Below, in pieces: positions 1 through 8,161 of a DNA stretch of 46,413 bases (the stretch's first letter is position 1; each line of letters opens with the position of its first letter). A program made the position numbers and the translations under genes. The stretch is taken from positions 65,323-111,735 of the forward strand of contig JABIKK010000011.1 of NCBI GenBank assembly GCA_018655015.1, in the 5' to 3' direction. Under the pieces are notes generated by a model. It was not told the origin of the DNA, did no database searches, and saw only the letters and a list, made by a program, of their open reading frames with translations. This DNA comes from Candidatus Woesearchaeota archaeon (lineage in GTDB: Archaea > Nanobdellota > Nanobdellia > SCGC-AAA011-G17 > UBA489).

Positions 1-364
1 CTTTAAGTATAACCCAGTAAATAATATTTACTCCTTCAACAACAACCCCTATTAGATCGCTAGGTATTTTTAAGTCAAATGTCTCGAAGGATTTTAGATC
101 CATAACGCTTGCGGAATCCCCTGAAACTGAAATAACTTGAGCTGTTTCTTTTTCTATTATTGGACTATCCATCTTGTCATGGCTAGGTTTGATAAATATC
201 TTCTTTTGACCGTCAATTATGCCCACTGCCTCTATTCTAGATTTAGCATGGCCATGTTTTCCTGGTCTTGAAATTTGAATGCTTTTTACTGTGCAAGCTA
301 CACCATCAACAACAACATAACTTCCAACCTTTAAACTTCCAACATCTACTGGTTTTGTGCTCAT
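1..364 (-). CDS. eif5A: Translation factor aIF5A (3' end beyond window)
   Basis: Translating the minus strand from the ATG at 364 gives a protein beginning MSTKPVDVGSLKVG that runs off the window edge after about 121 residues. The loop 'RPGKHGHAK' holds the lysine (about residue 36) that is modified to hypusine or deoxyhypusine in archaea and eukaryotes. The family helps the ribosome through difficult peptide bonds and acts in the cytoplasm. The N-terminal SH3-like domain and most of the C-terminal OB domain are present. A TATA-like element at 386-395 on this strand lies about 25 nt before the ATG, so the transcript is probably leaderless. It diverges from the FKBP gene. Confidence 0.95.
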   Translation of the reverse strand, partial: MSTKPVDVGSLKVGSYVVVDGVACTVKSIQISRPGKHGHAKSRIEAVGIIDGQKKIFIKPSHDKMDSPIIEKETAQVISVSGDSASVMDLKSFETFDLKIPSDLIGVVVEGVNIIYWVILK

Positions 365-385
365 TCTGAAAATGTCTCTGGAGGC

Positions 386-427
386 ATTTATAAGTATTTT
401 GATTGGTATGGCCAATAAGTTTATAAA
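386..427. promoter_or_regulatory. Divergent TATA boxes of aIF5A and FKBP
   Basis: The 86-bp gap between two divergent ATGs holds two separate TATA-like elements. One reads ACTTATAAAT on the minus strand (386-395), facing aIF5A. The other reads TTTATAAA on the plus strand (420-427), facing the FKBP gene. Each lies about 22-31 nt from its start codon, the archaeal TATA-to-TSS distance, which predicts leaderless mRNAs. Confidence 0.6.
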
Positions 428-450
428 AAAGCAATGAAGGTTTCTTTAAA

Positions 451-1119
451 ATGATTAAGAAAGGCGATTTTATCGAGATTGATTTTATTGGAAAGATTAA
501 AGATAGCGGGGCTATTTTTGACCTAACTAAGAAAGATGTAGCTGAAAAAGAAAAAGTTGCCAATAAAAGTGCTGATTACACTCCAAGGATAATTTGTGTA
601 GGTAATGGAGATGTTGTAAAGGGATTGGATGATTTTTTTGTAGGAAAGGCTGTTGGAAAGAGCTATGAAATTGATTTAAATGTCGGAGAAGCTTTTGGTA
701 GAAAAGATGTTAAATTAATCAAAATGTTGCCATTGAGCACATTCAAGAAACAGGATATGAAACCTTTCCCAGGGTTACAAGTTAATATCGATGGAACGTT
801 TGGAATAATAAGAACTGTTTCTGGTGGCAGAGTTTTGGTAGATTTTAATCACCCTATTGCTGGAAAAGAAATCCATTATGATTTAGATATAAGGAAAGAA
901 ATTAAAGATGATACTGTAAAAGTTAAAAGTATTCTTAAAGGATTGCTCTCGAGAGATTTTGAGTGCTCTGTAACTGATGGGGTTGCTAATGTTGAGATGG
1001 ATATGCCCGAACAATTTCAGAAAGTTTTAGAAGAGAAAATCTGTGGATTAGTTAAAGATATTAAAAAAGTTAATTTTGGAAAACCCTCTGAGAAAAAAGA
1101 GGTTAAAAAGAAGAAGTAA
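451..1119 (+). CDS. FKBP-type peptidyl-prolyl isomerase (SlyD-like, long archaeal form)
   Basis: This 222-aa protein begins with an FKBP core (residues 1-70, 'GDFIEIDFIGKIKDSGAIFD' and 'GKAVGKSYEIDLNVGEAFG'). A chaperone-type insert-in-flap segment follows, and the core closes with 'GGRVLVDFNHPIAGK' near residue 125. This is the SlyD/archaeal long-FKBP arrangement; the family catalyses prolyl cis-trans isomerisation and assists folding. A further C-terminal domain (about 150-210) ends in a lysine-rich tail. There is no signal peptide, so it is probably cytosolic. Its start lies about 25 nt after a TATA box. Confidence 0.93.
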   Translation: MIKKGDFIEIDFIGKIKDSGAIFDLTKKDVAEKEKVANKSADYTPRIICVGNGDVVKGLDDFFVGKAVGKSYEIDLNVGEAFGRKDVKLIKMLPLSTFKKQDMKPFPGLQVNIDGTFGIIRTVSGGRVLVDFNHPIAGKEIHYDLDIRKEIKDDTVKVKSILKGLLSRDFECSVTDGVANVEMDMPEQFQKVLEEKICGLVKDIKKVNFGKPSEKKEVKKKK

Positions 1120-1138
1120 CTACTAAAAGATAATTAAG

Positions 1139-1146
1139 TTTATATA
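1139..1146 (+). promoter_or_regulatory. TATA box of the ftsZ transcription unit
   Basis: TTTATATA lies 48 nt before the FtsZ ATG. The predicted start of transcription near 1170 leaves a short leader. That leader contains GAAGTGA a few nt before the start codon, a weak Shine-Dalgarno-like match. Confidence 0.55.
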
Positions 1147-1193
1147 CCGATTTCTTTATGGTTTAATCAATGTTCTAAAAGAAGTGAACTACC

Positions 1194-2315
1194 ATGGAAA
1201 GTATGATTCAGAGCGCAAAAATGGCAGGAGCAAATCCTGAGTACTCACAAAAATCTCGTAGTTCGTTTGATGAAGAACTAGAGAATTTAGTAAAAAATCA
1301 ATGTGCTAGAATTAAAGTCATTGGACTTGGTGGTGCAGGAAACAACACTATTAATCGGATTAAAGAGGTTGGAATTGCTGGAACTGAAATAATTGCAGCT
1401 AATACTGATGCTCAAGATTTACTTTATGCTGTAGCAGATTCTAAGATATTACTTGGGAGAGATAGTACACTAGGTCTTGGAGCTGGAGGAAAACCTACAG
1501 TTGGAGAGGAAGCGGCAAGAGAAAGTGAGCACGAAATAAAAAATAAATTACAAGGTGCAGACATGGTTTTCATTACTTGTGGACTTGGTGGTGGAACTGG
1601 GACTGGAAGTGCTCCCGTTGTTGCTGAACAAGCAAGAAAAATTGGTGCTTTAACAATTGCAATTGTAACAATTCCATTTCAGATGGAAGGCCAAAATAGA
1701 TATGAAAATGCAATGAGTGGATTAGAAAAGCTGGAGAAAAATGTTGATACTTTAATTGTTATTCCAAATGATAAATTACTAGAGTTGGCTCCAGACTTAC
1801 CTTTACAAACTGCCTTTAGAGTTGCAGATGAAATACTAACAAATTCAGTAAAGGGTATTGCTGAATTAATTACTAGAACGGGGTTAGTTAACTTGGACTT
1901 TGCAGATATTAAAACTGTTATGGGTCAAGGAGGGGTTGCTATGATCGGTGTTGGAGAAAGTGATTCTGAAAATAGGGCTATTGAAAGTGTTGGAAAAGCA
2001 TTGACAAACCCATTATTAGATATTGATATTAGTGGTGCAAACGGAGCATTAGTAAATGTCTCTGGGGGACCCGATATGACTCTGGATGAAGCAAAGACTG
2101 TTGTTGAATCTGTCTCAAAGCAATTAAGTGATGATGCTAAGATTATATGGGGTGCTCAAGTCTCAGATGATTTGTCTAAAACCATTAGAACAATGCTGAT
2201 TGTAACGGGTGTAGACAGCACACAAATAAGTGGAAGAACCAGTGATGCTTCGAAGAAGGCCAAGCAAGCTATTGAACAGGAACTAGGTATAGACTTTCTA
2301 GATGATATGAGATAG
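1194..2315 (+). CDS. ftsZ: Cell division GTPase FtsZ
   Basis: This 373-aa tubulin-family GTPase forms the division ring at midcell. Visible motifs are the N-terminal '[14 protein letters not shown]' (about 43-56), the tubulin signature '[14 protein letters not shown]' (about 130-143) and the T7 catalytic-loop region with '[11 protein letters not shown]'. A linker leads to a C-terminal peptide '[11 protein letters not shown]'. The GID motif resembles the conserved archaeal FtsZ tail that binds SepF, and a sepF gene lies 2.7 kb downstream. A 35-residue polar N-terminal extension precedes the GTPase domain. Length is normal for archaeal FtsZ. secE and spt5 follow, a common archaeal order. Confidence 0.97.
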   Translation: MESMIQSAKMAGANPEYSQKSRSSFDEELENLVKNQCARIKVIGLGGAGNNTINRIKEVGIAGTEIIAANTDAQDLLYAVADSKILLGRDSTLGLGAGGKPTVGEEAARESEHEIKNKLQGADMVFITCGLGGGTGTGSAPVVAEQARKIGALTIAIVTIPFQMEGQNRYENAMSGLEKLEKNVDTLIVIPNDKLLELAPDLPLQTAFRVADEILTNSVKGIAELITRTGLVNLDFADIKTVMGQGGVAMIGVGESDSENRAIESVGKALTNPLLDIDISGANGALVNVSGGPDMTLDEAKTVVESVSKQLSDDAKIIWGAQVSDDLSKTIRTMLIVTGVDSTQISGRTSDASKKAKQAIEQELGIDFLDDMR

Positions 2316-2359
2316 GGAGGCTCTCTATAGGATATTATCAAAAACTTTAAAAAGCAAGA

Positions 2360-2545
2360 TTGGGTGAAAAGCGAGTGGTATCGAAGGTAAAAACTTTCTT
2401 CAGGGAAATGATAAGGGTCTTTAAAGTGACCAAGAAGCCATCCATGGAAGAGTTTAAGGTTATAGTAAAAGTAAGTGGGATAGGAATACTTATAATAGGC
2501 ATAATTGGATTTTTTATTCAGATTGTGTGGCAAATGTTTAGTTAG
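2360..2545 (+). CDS. secE: Preprotein translocase subunit SecE (Sec61 gamma)
   Basis: This short protein (61 aa from a TTG at 2360) has a basic amphipathic helix containing 'RVFKVTKKPSMEEF' followed by one membrane helix, 'IGILIIGIIGFFIQIVW'. That is the SecE/Sec61-gamma layout; it clamps SecY in the membrane channel. The position between ftsZ and spt5 is the usual archaeal one. A TATA-like ACTTTAAAAAG just upstream (about 2344-2354) would suit a leaderless GTG start at 2375 (56 aa), so the start is uncertain. Confidence 0.88.
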   Translation: MGEKRVVSKVKTFFREMIRVFKVTKKPSMEEFKVIVKVSGIGILIIGIIGFFIQIVWQMFS

Positions 2546-2556
2546 AAGGAGATAAT

Positions 2557-3189
2557 ATGCCAATTTTTGCATTAAGAACGACATCAAACAGGGAAGATCA
2601 AGTATTTGACTTTGTCAAGGTAAACGTAGATCGGAAAGGTCTTAGAGTTTACAGTGTGATAAAGGCTCATGGACTTAGAGGATACATTTTTTTAGAAGCT
2701 GAAAATAGAGAAGATGCTGAAGAATCTTACCAAAAAGTTCCTTATGCGAGAGGACTTTTACCTGCAGCTATAGACTATAAGGAAATTGAACATATGCTTG
2801 AACAAGTTAAAGTTCAGGTTAACATTATTCAAGGCGATGTTGTAGAAATTATTAGTGGACCTTTCAAGAGAGAAGAAGCAAAGGTTACAAGAATAGATCA
2901 TGCTAAAGATGAAGTAGTTGTTGAATTATTGGAAGCGGCCGTTCCAATTCCAATAACTGTTAAAATGGATTCCGTTAAAGTTATCCGAAGAGATGAAACT
3001 AAAGCTGAGAAGGTAATGAATAGGGAAAATGTACCTGAAGAAAGAGTGGAAGTTAAGGAATCTGTTGAAGAGGTTATGAACGAAGGAAATGATGAGGAAA
3101 GCCCTAAAAAGAAGAAGAAGAAGGATAAGAGGGTTGTTGATGAAGTGGATATGACCATGGATGATGATGACTTTAATATTAACTTGTAA
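2557..3189 (+). CDS. spt5: Transcription elongation factor Spt5 (NusG family) with acidic tail
   Basis: This 210-aa protein has an NGN domain (about 1-85, starting 'MPIFALRTTSNREDQVFDFV') and a KOW domain (about 88-145, 'QGDVVEIISGPFKREEAKV'). Spt5 binds the RNA polymerase clamp with Spt4 and promotes processivity. Archaeal Spt5 is normally about 150 aa. Here about 60 extra residues form a charged tail with a lysine run, ending in 'MTMDDDDFNINL'. A strong Shine-Dalgarno AAGGAGA (2546-2552) directly follows the secE stop and fixes the ATG. Confidence 0.95.
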   Translation: MPIFALRTTSNREDQVFDFVKVNVDRKGLRVYSVIKAHGLRGYIFLEAENREDAEESYQKVPYARGLLPAAIDYKEIEHMLEQVKVQVNIIQGDVVEIISGPFKREEAKVTRIDHAKDEVVVELLEAAVPIPITVKMDSVKVIRRDETKAEKVMNRENVPEERVEVKESVEEVMNEGNDEESPKKKKKKDKRVVDEVDMTMDDDDFNINL

Positions 3190-3191
3190 AA

Positions 3192-3866
3192 ATGGTAAAA
3201 ATAAAATTAATGATTGAAGGTGGGAAGGCTAGTACTTCTCCTGCAATGGCGCAAACACTAGGTCCGTTAAAAATGGACATGCAAGGTATTCTTAAAGATA
3301 TTAATGAGAAAACTGAAACTTACAAAGGATTGAAAGTTCCTGTTGAATTAGATGTTAATGAGAAAGATAAAACTTATGATATTACTGTAAAAAGTCCACC
3401 CGCATCAGAATTAATTAAGAGTGAACTAAAAATCAAGAAAGGTAGTGGTGAACCTGAAAAGAAAAAAGTTGGAAACATTTCAATTGAACAATTATTGAAA
3501 GTTGCTAAAATGAAATCCGAGAGTTTATTTACAACAAATATAAAATCTGCAATTAAGGCTGTTGCCGGAACATGTAATAGTTTAGGTGTTTTAGTTGAAG
3601 GTGTTACGTCCAATGTATTCAACGGATTGTTAGAAGAAGGTAAATTTGATGATACTATTAAGTCTGGAAATACGGAACTAGACCCTGAAAAAGCCAAAGC
3701 TTTAAAGGAGCAGTTGGATGCTGTTCAATCAGAGATGGATAAGGCTTTCGCTAAGAAGAAGGCTAAGGGCGCTAAGGAAGCAAAGCCTGTAAAAGAAGAA
3801 GCTCCTGCCGGGGAAGGCGAAGAAGCTAAGGCTGAAGAAGAGAAGAAGGTGGAAGAGAAAAAATAA
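3192..3866 (+). CDS. rpl11: Ribosomal protein uL11 with charged C-terminal tail
   Basis: This 224-aa protein contains the uL11 N-terminal domain ('GGKASTSPAMAQTLGPLKMD', proline-rich switch) and the RNA-binding C-terminal domain ('GTCNSLGVLVEG', about 120-135). It forms the base of the ribosomal stalk on 23S rRNA. A Glu/Lys/Ala-rich tail of about 60 residues makes it longer than typical archaeal uL11 (about 160 aa). It starts 2 nt after the spt5 stop, so it is cotranscribed. The usual archaeal followers uL1, uL10 and P1 are absent here; tRNA-Pro follows instead. Confidence 0.96.
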   Translation: MVKIKLMIEGGKASTSPAMAQTLGPLKMDMQGILKDINEKTETYKGLKVPVELDVNEKDKTYDITVKSPPASELIKSELKIKKGSGEPEKKKVGNISIEQLLKVAKMKSESLFTTNIKSAIKAVAGTCNSLGVLVEGVTSNVFNGLLEEGKFDDTIKSGNTELDPEKAKALKEQLDAVQSEMDKAFAKKKAKGAKEAKPVKEEAPAGEGEEAKAEEEKKVEEKK

Positions 3867-3881
3867 TCTAGTGCTCCCAAA

Positions 3882-3955
3882 GAGGCTGTGGGGTAACTTG
3901 GTTAGCCTTCCAGGTTTGGGACCTGGGGATCACGGTTCAAATCCGTGCAGCCTCA
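3882..3955 (+). tRNA. tRNA-Pro (UGG)
   Basis: The 74-nt sequence folds as a full cloverleaf. The 7-bp acceptor stem is GAGGCTG/CAGCCTC with A73. The anticodon stem CCAGG/CCTGG holds loop TTTGGGA (anticodon TGG), and the T arm is CACGG-TTCAAAT-CCGTG. CCA is not encoded. It sits inside a protein operon, 26 nt before its start to the uL11 stop and 10 nt between its end and the eL43 ATG, so eL43 mRNA is probably released by tRNA processing. No intron is visible. Confidence 0.95.
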
Positions 3956-3965
3956 TTAATTTAAA

Positions 3966-4172
3966 ATGGCAAATACAAAAGGGCCGGCTGGTAGGTTCGG
4001 TGCAAGATATGGAATTAAGATTCGAAGAAAGATAAATCGTGTTGAATCTAGACAGAAATCTAAGCATAAATGCCCTTATTGTGATGAGATAAAAGTGAAA
4101 AGAGTTTCATTAGGTATTTACCAATGTAGAAAATGTGATAGTAAATTTACTGGAGGGGCGTATTCACCATGA
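3966..4172 (+). CDS. rpl37ae: Ribosomal protein eL43 (L37Ae)
   Basis: This 68-aa basic zinc-ribbon protein starts 'MANTKGPAGRFGARYG'. It has paired cysteines 'CPYC' (about 43-46) and 'CRKC' (about 60-63) that bind zinc, and the family ending 'FTGGAYSP'. It belongs to the large subunit of archaeal and eukaryotic ribosomes. Its stop overlaps the Rpo12 start (ATGA), which indicates translational coupling. Confidence 0.96.
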   Translation: MANTKGPAGRFGARYGIKIRRKINRVESRQKSKHKCPYCDEIKVKRVSLGIYQCRKCDSKFTGGAYSP

Positions 4173-4306
4173 CTTCATACAAATGCTTTAATTGTAGCAA
4201 ACACGTGAAACAAGATTATGTTAAAAAGAAGATAAGATGCCCTTATTGTGGGTACAAAGTTCTTTACAAGGAAAGAGTTGCAAGTGTAAAACTCAAGGCG
4301 GTTTAA
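4169..4306 (+). CDS. rpo12: RNA polymerase subunit Rpo12 (RpoP, Rpb12-like)
   Basis: This 45-aa ORF translates as MTSYKCFNCSK, then a lysine-rich link, then 'RCPYCGYKVLYKERV'. The two CxxC pairs make the single zinc ribbon of Rpo12/RPB12, which sits at the assembly platform of archaeal RNA polymerase. The order eL43-Rpo12-prefoldin beta is conserved in archaea and supports the call. It overlaps eL43 by 4 nt and ends 1 nt before the next ATG. Confidence 0.93.
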   Translation: MTSYKCFNCSKHVKQDYVKKKIRCPYCGYKVLYKERVASVKLKAV

Positions 4307-4307
4307 T

Positions 4308-4655
4308 ATGACTGAAAAAATAAATATTGAAGCAGAAATCTCAAGACTCCAAGTTCTTGAACAGAGTTTGAAAGGGATGGAAATGCAAAAGCAAAATGTT
4401 CAATTACAATTATTTGAATCTGAAAATTCTTTAAAAGAGCTCGATGGTTATGAAGGAAAACCTTTCAAGATTGTAGGTCCTGTAATGATTGAGTCCAAAA
4501 AAGATGATTTAGTTAAGGATTTGAAAGACAAAATTGAATTGTTAAAAGTTAGATCTGAAAGTATGAATAAACAAGAGAGTAGCTTGAAAAAACAATTTGA
4601 AGAGATACAGGCTAAAATTATGGAAAATATAAACCAGAGTCAGAAGAACAATTAA
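4308..4655 (+). CDS. pfdB: Prefoldin beta subunit
   Basis: This 115-aa, mostly helical protein has two long coiled-coil helices (about 5-45 and 70-110). They are joined by a short beta-hairpin segment, 'GYEGKPFKIVGPVMIESKK'. That is the prefoldin beta pattern. Prefoldin is a cytosolic alpha2beta4 jellyfish-shaped chaperone that hands unfolded proteins to the thermosome. The partner alpha subunit is at 27031-27471. The gene follows rpo12 with a 1-nt gap. Confidence 0.92.
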   Translation: MTEKINIEAEISRLQVLEQSLKGMEMQKQNVQLQLFESENSLKELDGYEGKPFKIVGPVMIESKKDDLVKDLKDKIELLKVRSESMNKQESSLKKQFEEIQAKIMENINQSQKNN

Positions 4656-4709
4656 TTTTTTAAACTAATCGCCTGTAGAAGTACCACAGATATTCGCGGA
4701 GAAATAAAA

Positions 4710-4955
4710 ATGGAAAATATGGGCAACGTTCTGGAGCTATTATCTTCAATTCAAGAAGACAATACTGTTCCAAGGAATGTTAGGTTCAAGGTTACTGAGA
4801 CTATTTCTTGTTTAAAAGACGAGGGTGATTCTTCAGTGGAAGTGATTATTGATAGAGCAATCCAATGCTTGGATGAATTATCAAATGATCCGAACATCCC
4901 CATGTTTACTCGAACTCAGCTTTGGAGCATTATAAGTGCACTGGAAAGTAAGTAG
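4710..4955 (+). CDS. UPF0147 family protein
   Basis: This 81-aa acidic helical protein matches the archaeal UPF0147 pattern: 'LLSSIQEDNTVPRNVRFKV', 'EVIIDRAIQCLDELSNDPN', then 'FTRTQLWSIISALE'. Its function is unknown. It is widely found beside prefoldin beta in archaea, as here, which hints at a link to folding or translation. No membrane segment or catalytic motif is visible. A weak GGAGA lies about 10 nt before the ATG. Confidence 0.88.
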   Translation: MENMGNVLELLSSIQEDNTVPRNVRFKVTETISCLKDEGDSSVEVIIDRAIQCLDELSNDPNIPMFTRTQLWSIISALESK

Positions 4956-4970
4956 TGATTCACAGAAATT

Positions 4971-4978
4971 TTTATATA
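4971..4978 (+). promoter_or_regulatory. TATA box of sepF
   Basis: TTTATATA lies about 40 nt before the sepF ATG, giving a separate promoter for sepF in addition to any readthrough from upstream genes. Confidence 0.5.
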
Positions 4979-5014
4979 CCACTCCCGACTAGTAATCATT
5001 GAACGGATAAAAAA

Positions 5015-5413
5015 ATGGCAATAATTTCAAGAATAAGAAGCTCTTTGGGCATTGGAAGCAAGGCAGACGAATTCGACGATATGTATGGAGAAGACGAATT
5101 TGTTGAAATTGATTCTACTAAACATGTTGGAAATCGTTCTAAAATCATGGTTAAATCTTTTGTAATTCAAAGCTTTGATGATATTAAAGAAACATTGAAT
5201 GTTCTAAGAGAAGGGTATACTATTGCCTTGATTAATATCAGACCTTTGAAAGATAAGGACATTGTTGAGTTAAAAAGAACTATTAACAAGTTGAAGAAAA
5301 CCTGTGATGCAATCGAAGGAGATATTGCTGGAATATCTGAAGATTGGATTGTTGTTACTCCTTCTTTCGCTAGAGTCCATAGGGACAGAGCAACTGAAGA
5401 AGTTAAAGGATAA
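5015..5413 (+). CDS. sepF: SepF-like FtsZ membrane anchor
   Basis: This 132-aa protein starts with an amphipathic membrane-targeting helix, 'MAIISRIRSSLGIGSK'. An acidic linker follows, then the SepF globular domain (about 42-125: 'IMVKSFVIQSFDDIKETLNV', 'GYTIALINIRPLKDKD', 'GDIAGISEDWIVVTP'). Archaeal SepF tethers FtsZ filaments to the membrane by binding the FtsZ C-terminal peptide. FtsZ lies 2.7 kb upstream on the same strand and carries a GID-type tail. Length is typical. Confidence 0.93.
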   Translation: MAIISRIRSSLGIGSKADEFDDMYGEDEFVEIDSTKHVGNRSKIMVKSFVIQSFDDIKETLNVLREGYTIALINIRPLKDKDIVELKRTINKLKKTCDAIEGDIAGISEDWIVVTPSFARVHRDRATEEVKG

Positions 5414-5444
5414 TCTTTTTAAGTTCTAATATTTGGTTAATTCT

Positions 5445-5978
5445 ATGGAAGAACTAAAAGGTCAAAAATGTATTTTCTGTGGTAAGAAGACTCTTACTTT
5501 GATGCAAGATGAATTAGATATTCCTTTTTTTGGGAAAGTATTTGCTTTTTCAATGAAGTGTGTTAACACTGAATGTAATTATTTTAAATCTGATGTTGAA
5601 GCTGCTGAAATAAAAGATCCTTGTAAAGTTACATTTGAAGTTAAAGATAAAAAAGATTTATCTGTTAGAGTTATAAGAAGTTCTACCTCTAGTGTTAAAA
5701 TACCTGCTTTGAAGTTAGACTTAAGACCTGGTCCTGCTGCTGAAGGATATGTTTCAAATATTGAAGGTGTTTTAGAGAGATATAAAAAAATTTTAGAAAG
5801 CCGTAGAGATACAACAGATGATGATTCTGAAAGGAAATCTATTAAGAATTTGTTGAAAAAGTTATGGAAAGTTCAATGTGGAGACATTCCAATAAAAATC
5901 ATAATTGAAGACCCTACAGGAAATAGCGGAATTATATCCGACAAGGCTGTAGTTGAGAAGCTAAAAGTTAAGAAGTGA
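5445..5978 (+). CDS. zpr1: ZPR1-type zinc-finger protein (single domain)
   Basis: This 177-aa protein has the ZPR1 zinc finger, CxxC ('CIFCGKKTLTL') with 'CVNTECNY' (about 37-44). The ZPR1 beta domain follows ('VIRSSTSSVKIPALKLDLRP', 'EGYVSNIEGVLERY', about 85-130). Archaeal members have one module where eukaryotic ZPR1 has two. Eukaryotic ZPR1 is a chaperone for elongation factor 1A; a similar archaeal role is inference. I chose the ATG at 5445; an in-frame TTG at 5433 would add four residues. Confidence 0.85.
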   Translation: MEELKGQKCIFCGKKTLTLMQDELDIPFFGKVFAFSMKCVNTECNYFKSDVEAAEIKDPCKVTFEVKDKKDLSVRVIRSSTSSVKIPALKLDLRPGPAAEGYVSNIEGVLERYKKILESRRDTTDDDSERKSIKNLLKKLWKVQCGDIPIKIIIEDPTGNSGIISDKAVVEKLKVKK

Positions 5979-6009
5979 GTTTTAAATACCAGTTGATTGT
6001 TATTCTTTT

Positions 6010-7155
6010 ATGCATCACCTTAATTTTCATATAGACAAGATTGTTCATTTAAAGGATAAGCTTGGATTGATCTATAAGCACCTAATCCTACAGGTTTTTG
6101 CCTTGTCAATGATTGGGATTTTTATTCCAATTTATTTGTTAACCATCGGATTTAGTTTGACACAAGTTCTTGTTTTGTTCTTAGTGGAGTGGACTGTATT
6201 TGGGTTATTTGCTCCATTGTATGCTTTGATCATCTCTAAAGTAGGATTAAAGGAAATAATTATTTTGAGAACTGTGCTTTTACCGGTTTTGTTGTTTTTG
6301 TTACATCTTCTTAAGTATAATGAATTTCTTCAAAAATATGTTTATTTGATAGTTATTCCTCTTGCGATTACTGCAGCACTTCACACAATGTCAATACAAT
6401 CCTTGTTTGGAAAACACATGGGGACTAAAAAACATGGGACTAAAACTGCAAAACTCGTGGCCTTGCCAGGTTTGTTTTCGATTCTTGCTCCAGTTATTGG
6501 AGGGTTAGTTGCAGGGATATTTGGTTTCGGAGCGCTCTTCTTTTTAGCTAGTGTAATGTTGATTGTTTCCCTCATTCCGATATTGGTCTTCAAGGAGAAT
6601 GTTGATCATCCAAGTTTTAATTTTTTAGTTTTTCATAAACTTAAGAAATATGTAAAAGAAATGTTTATGATAGGAGTTATTGGTTTTTCTGGATTTGTGT
6701 TTATGGGAATATTGCCCATTGCATTGTACTTGACAATTGGAGACGTTAGTAGTTTAGGTTTATTGTTTGGTTTATTTTCTTTGGTTAGTGCTTTGTTAAT
6801 TATATTTACAGGTAAGCTCTCAGATAAAATTGGGATCCGTAAGGTGTTTAGAATTGGTGTTTTGGGAGTTGGTTTAGTGTTATGTTTAATGGGCTACTAT
6901 TTTGGAACAATGATTTTTGTGGGATTGGCAATTGTTAGTGGATTTTTTGCACCATTTAGAGGTGTTCCTTTTGAAACCCATTTATACAATGTAGCTAGGA
7001 AAAATAAATCCGTACTGGAATTTTTGGCTTTCAAAGAGTTTTCTTTCTTTATCGGGAGGGCTTTGTTTTTAGTAGTGATTATTCTATTAGGAAGTAGATT
7101 GGATCTAGCTTATTATATCGGAGGGATATCTTCCCTACTCTTATTTGTGTTCTAA
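6010..7155 (+). CDS. MFS-type membrane transporter
   Basis: This 381-aa, very hydrophobic protein has about 11-12 predicted membrane helices in two halves. The charged loop 'GKLSDKIGIRK' (about 270-280) resembles the MFS signature loop 'GxLsDrxGrr'. A basic middle loop 'FHKLKKYVKEM' separates the halves. The substrate cannot be told. A TATA-like TTTTAAATA just upstream (about 5979-5987) suggests a leaderless message. It converges on dph2 with a 4-bp overlap of the ends. Confidence 0.8.
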   Translation: MHHLNFHIDKIVHLKDKLGLIYKHLILQVFALSMIGIFIPIYLLTIGFSLTQVLVLFLVEWTVFGLFAPLYALIISKVGLKEIIILRTVLLPVLLFLLHLLKYNEFLQKYVYLIVIPLAITAALHTMSIQSLFGKHMGTKKHGTKTAKLVALPGLFSILAPVIGGLVAGIFGFGALFFLASVMLIVSLIPILVFKENVDHPSFNFLVFHKLKKYVKEMFMIGVIGFSGFVFMGILPIALYLTIGDVSSLGLLFGLFSLVSALLIIFTGKLSDKIGIRKVFRIGVLGVGLVLCLMGYYFGTMIFVGLAIVSGFFAPFRGVPFETHLYNVARKNKSVLEFLAFKEFSFFIGRALFLVVIILLGSRLDLAYYIGGISSLLLFVF

Positions 7156-8138
7156 AGAAATCCTTTTTCTAATAAATCTTCCCAAGTTAATTCGCCTGTG
7201 AGTACTGCAAATTCTCTCGCAGTTAAAATTGGTTTTGAAAATAATCCGGCTGCATCAATTGCTATTCTTGGGCAGGCTAATTCAACGAATGCATCAATGT
7301 CATATAAATTAATCAATTTGTCTTCCGTTATTTCACTCATGGAGATTAATGCAAATTGTTTTTCCATTTTCTTTAACTTTTCTTTAATATGATCAAATGA
7401 ACCGAATTTCTGTCCAATTTTTGTTCCAATTATTATCCCTATTTTATTTGCTTCTCTTGTAGTTTCTATTGCCGTAGCCCTTTGTTTAATTATATCTTTT
7501 TTGAAATCTTCCATGTTGGAGATTTTTTCATTAAAAGGGTCTAGTAAAATAACTGGTTTAGATATACTCATTGCTACCCCTAATGAATGGAATTTGTTTG
7601 CTATGATAAATACTGCATCCACATCTTTTGCAATTAGTTTAAATGAATTATATTCACATCCAAGAACTTGTCCGTCGTAGAAGGCATGGCCTTTCGCTTG
7701 TGGAACTGTGACATTAATTCCCTTTGATTCAAAAAATTCCTTTACTTTTGGGACTTGGTGAATATGTTGGACTGATGTTGCAATTGCTATTTTTTTAAAA
7801 TCTTTTAATGAATCATATGATTTTTCTAATAAGTTAGAGATATCTTTTTCATATCTTGCTTCTAAATATAAAACTGGGAAATCAACCGTCGTAAATGGTG
7901 CATGGCCGTAGATTATTATCATATCGCAACCAAGTGATTTGGCCTCATTAATTGCTACATCACAAGCCCCCCATAACGGTTCTCCAGAAATTATTACTTC
8001 AGATTTAGTCTTAGATGTAATTAGTTCTGAGATTCTTAGCCCTTCTTTCTTTAGACCTTCAGGTAGTTGTAAGAGAATTCTCTTAGGTTGTTTCTCATTA
8101 ATATTTTCTATTAGCTTCTCTTCTTCAAATTTGTACAT
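7152..8138 (-). CDS. dph2: Diphthamide biosynthesis enzyme Dph2
   Basis: This 328-aa non-canonical radical-SAM enzyme transfers the 3-amino-3-carboxypropyl group of SAM to the target histidine of EF2, the first step of diphthamide. Three cysteines that ligate the [4Fe-4S] cluster are visible in three domains: 'WGACD' (C59), 'VLGCEYN' (C161) and 'ELACPR' (C289). Their spacing matches the Pyrococcus enzyme closely. Length is normal for the archaeal homodimeric form. It diverges from GlyRS over a 53-bp gap with one shared TATA element. Confidence 0.95.
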   Translation of the reverse strand: MYKFEEEKLIENINEKQPKRILLQLPEGLKKEGLRISELITSKTKSEVIISGEPLWGACDVAINEAKSLGCDMIIIYGHAPFTTVDFPVLYLEARYEKDISNLLEKSYDSLKDFKKIAIATSVQHIHQVPKVKEFFESKGINVTVPQAKGHAFYDGQVLGCEYNSFKLIAKDVDAVFIIANKFHSLGVAMSISKPVILLDPFNEKISNMEDFKKDIIKQRATAIETTREANKIGIIIGTKIGQKFGSFDHIKEKLKKMEKQFALISMSEITEDKLINLYDIDAFVELACPRIAIDAAGLFSKPILTAREFAVLTGELTWEDLLEKGFL

Positions 8139-8161
8139 TTTAAGCTAAATCTAGAGGAAAA

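Noticed and set aside
306-563. 85-aa minus-strand ORF over the aIF5A start and FKBP gene
   Set aside because: It is out of frame with the clear aIF5A sequence on the same strand and antisense to FKBP; no family features.
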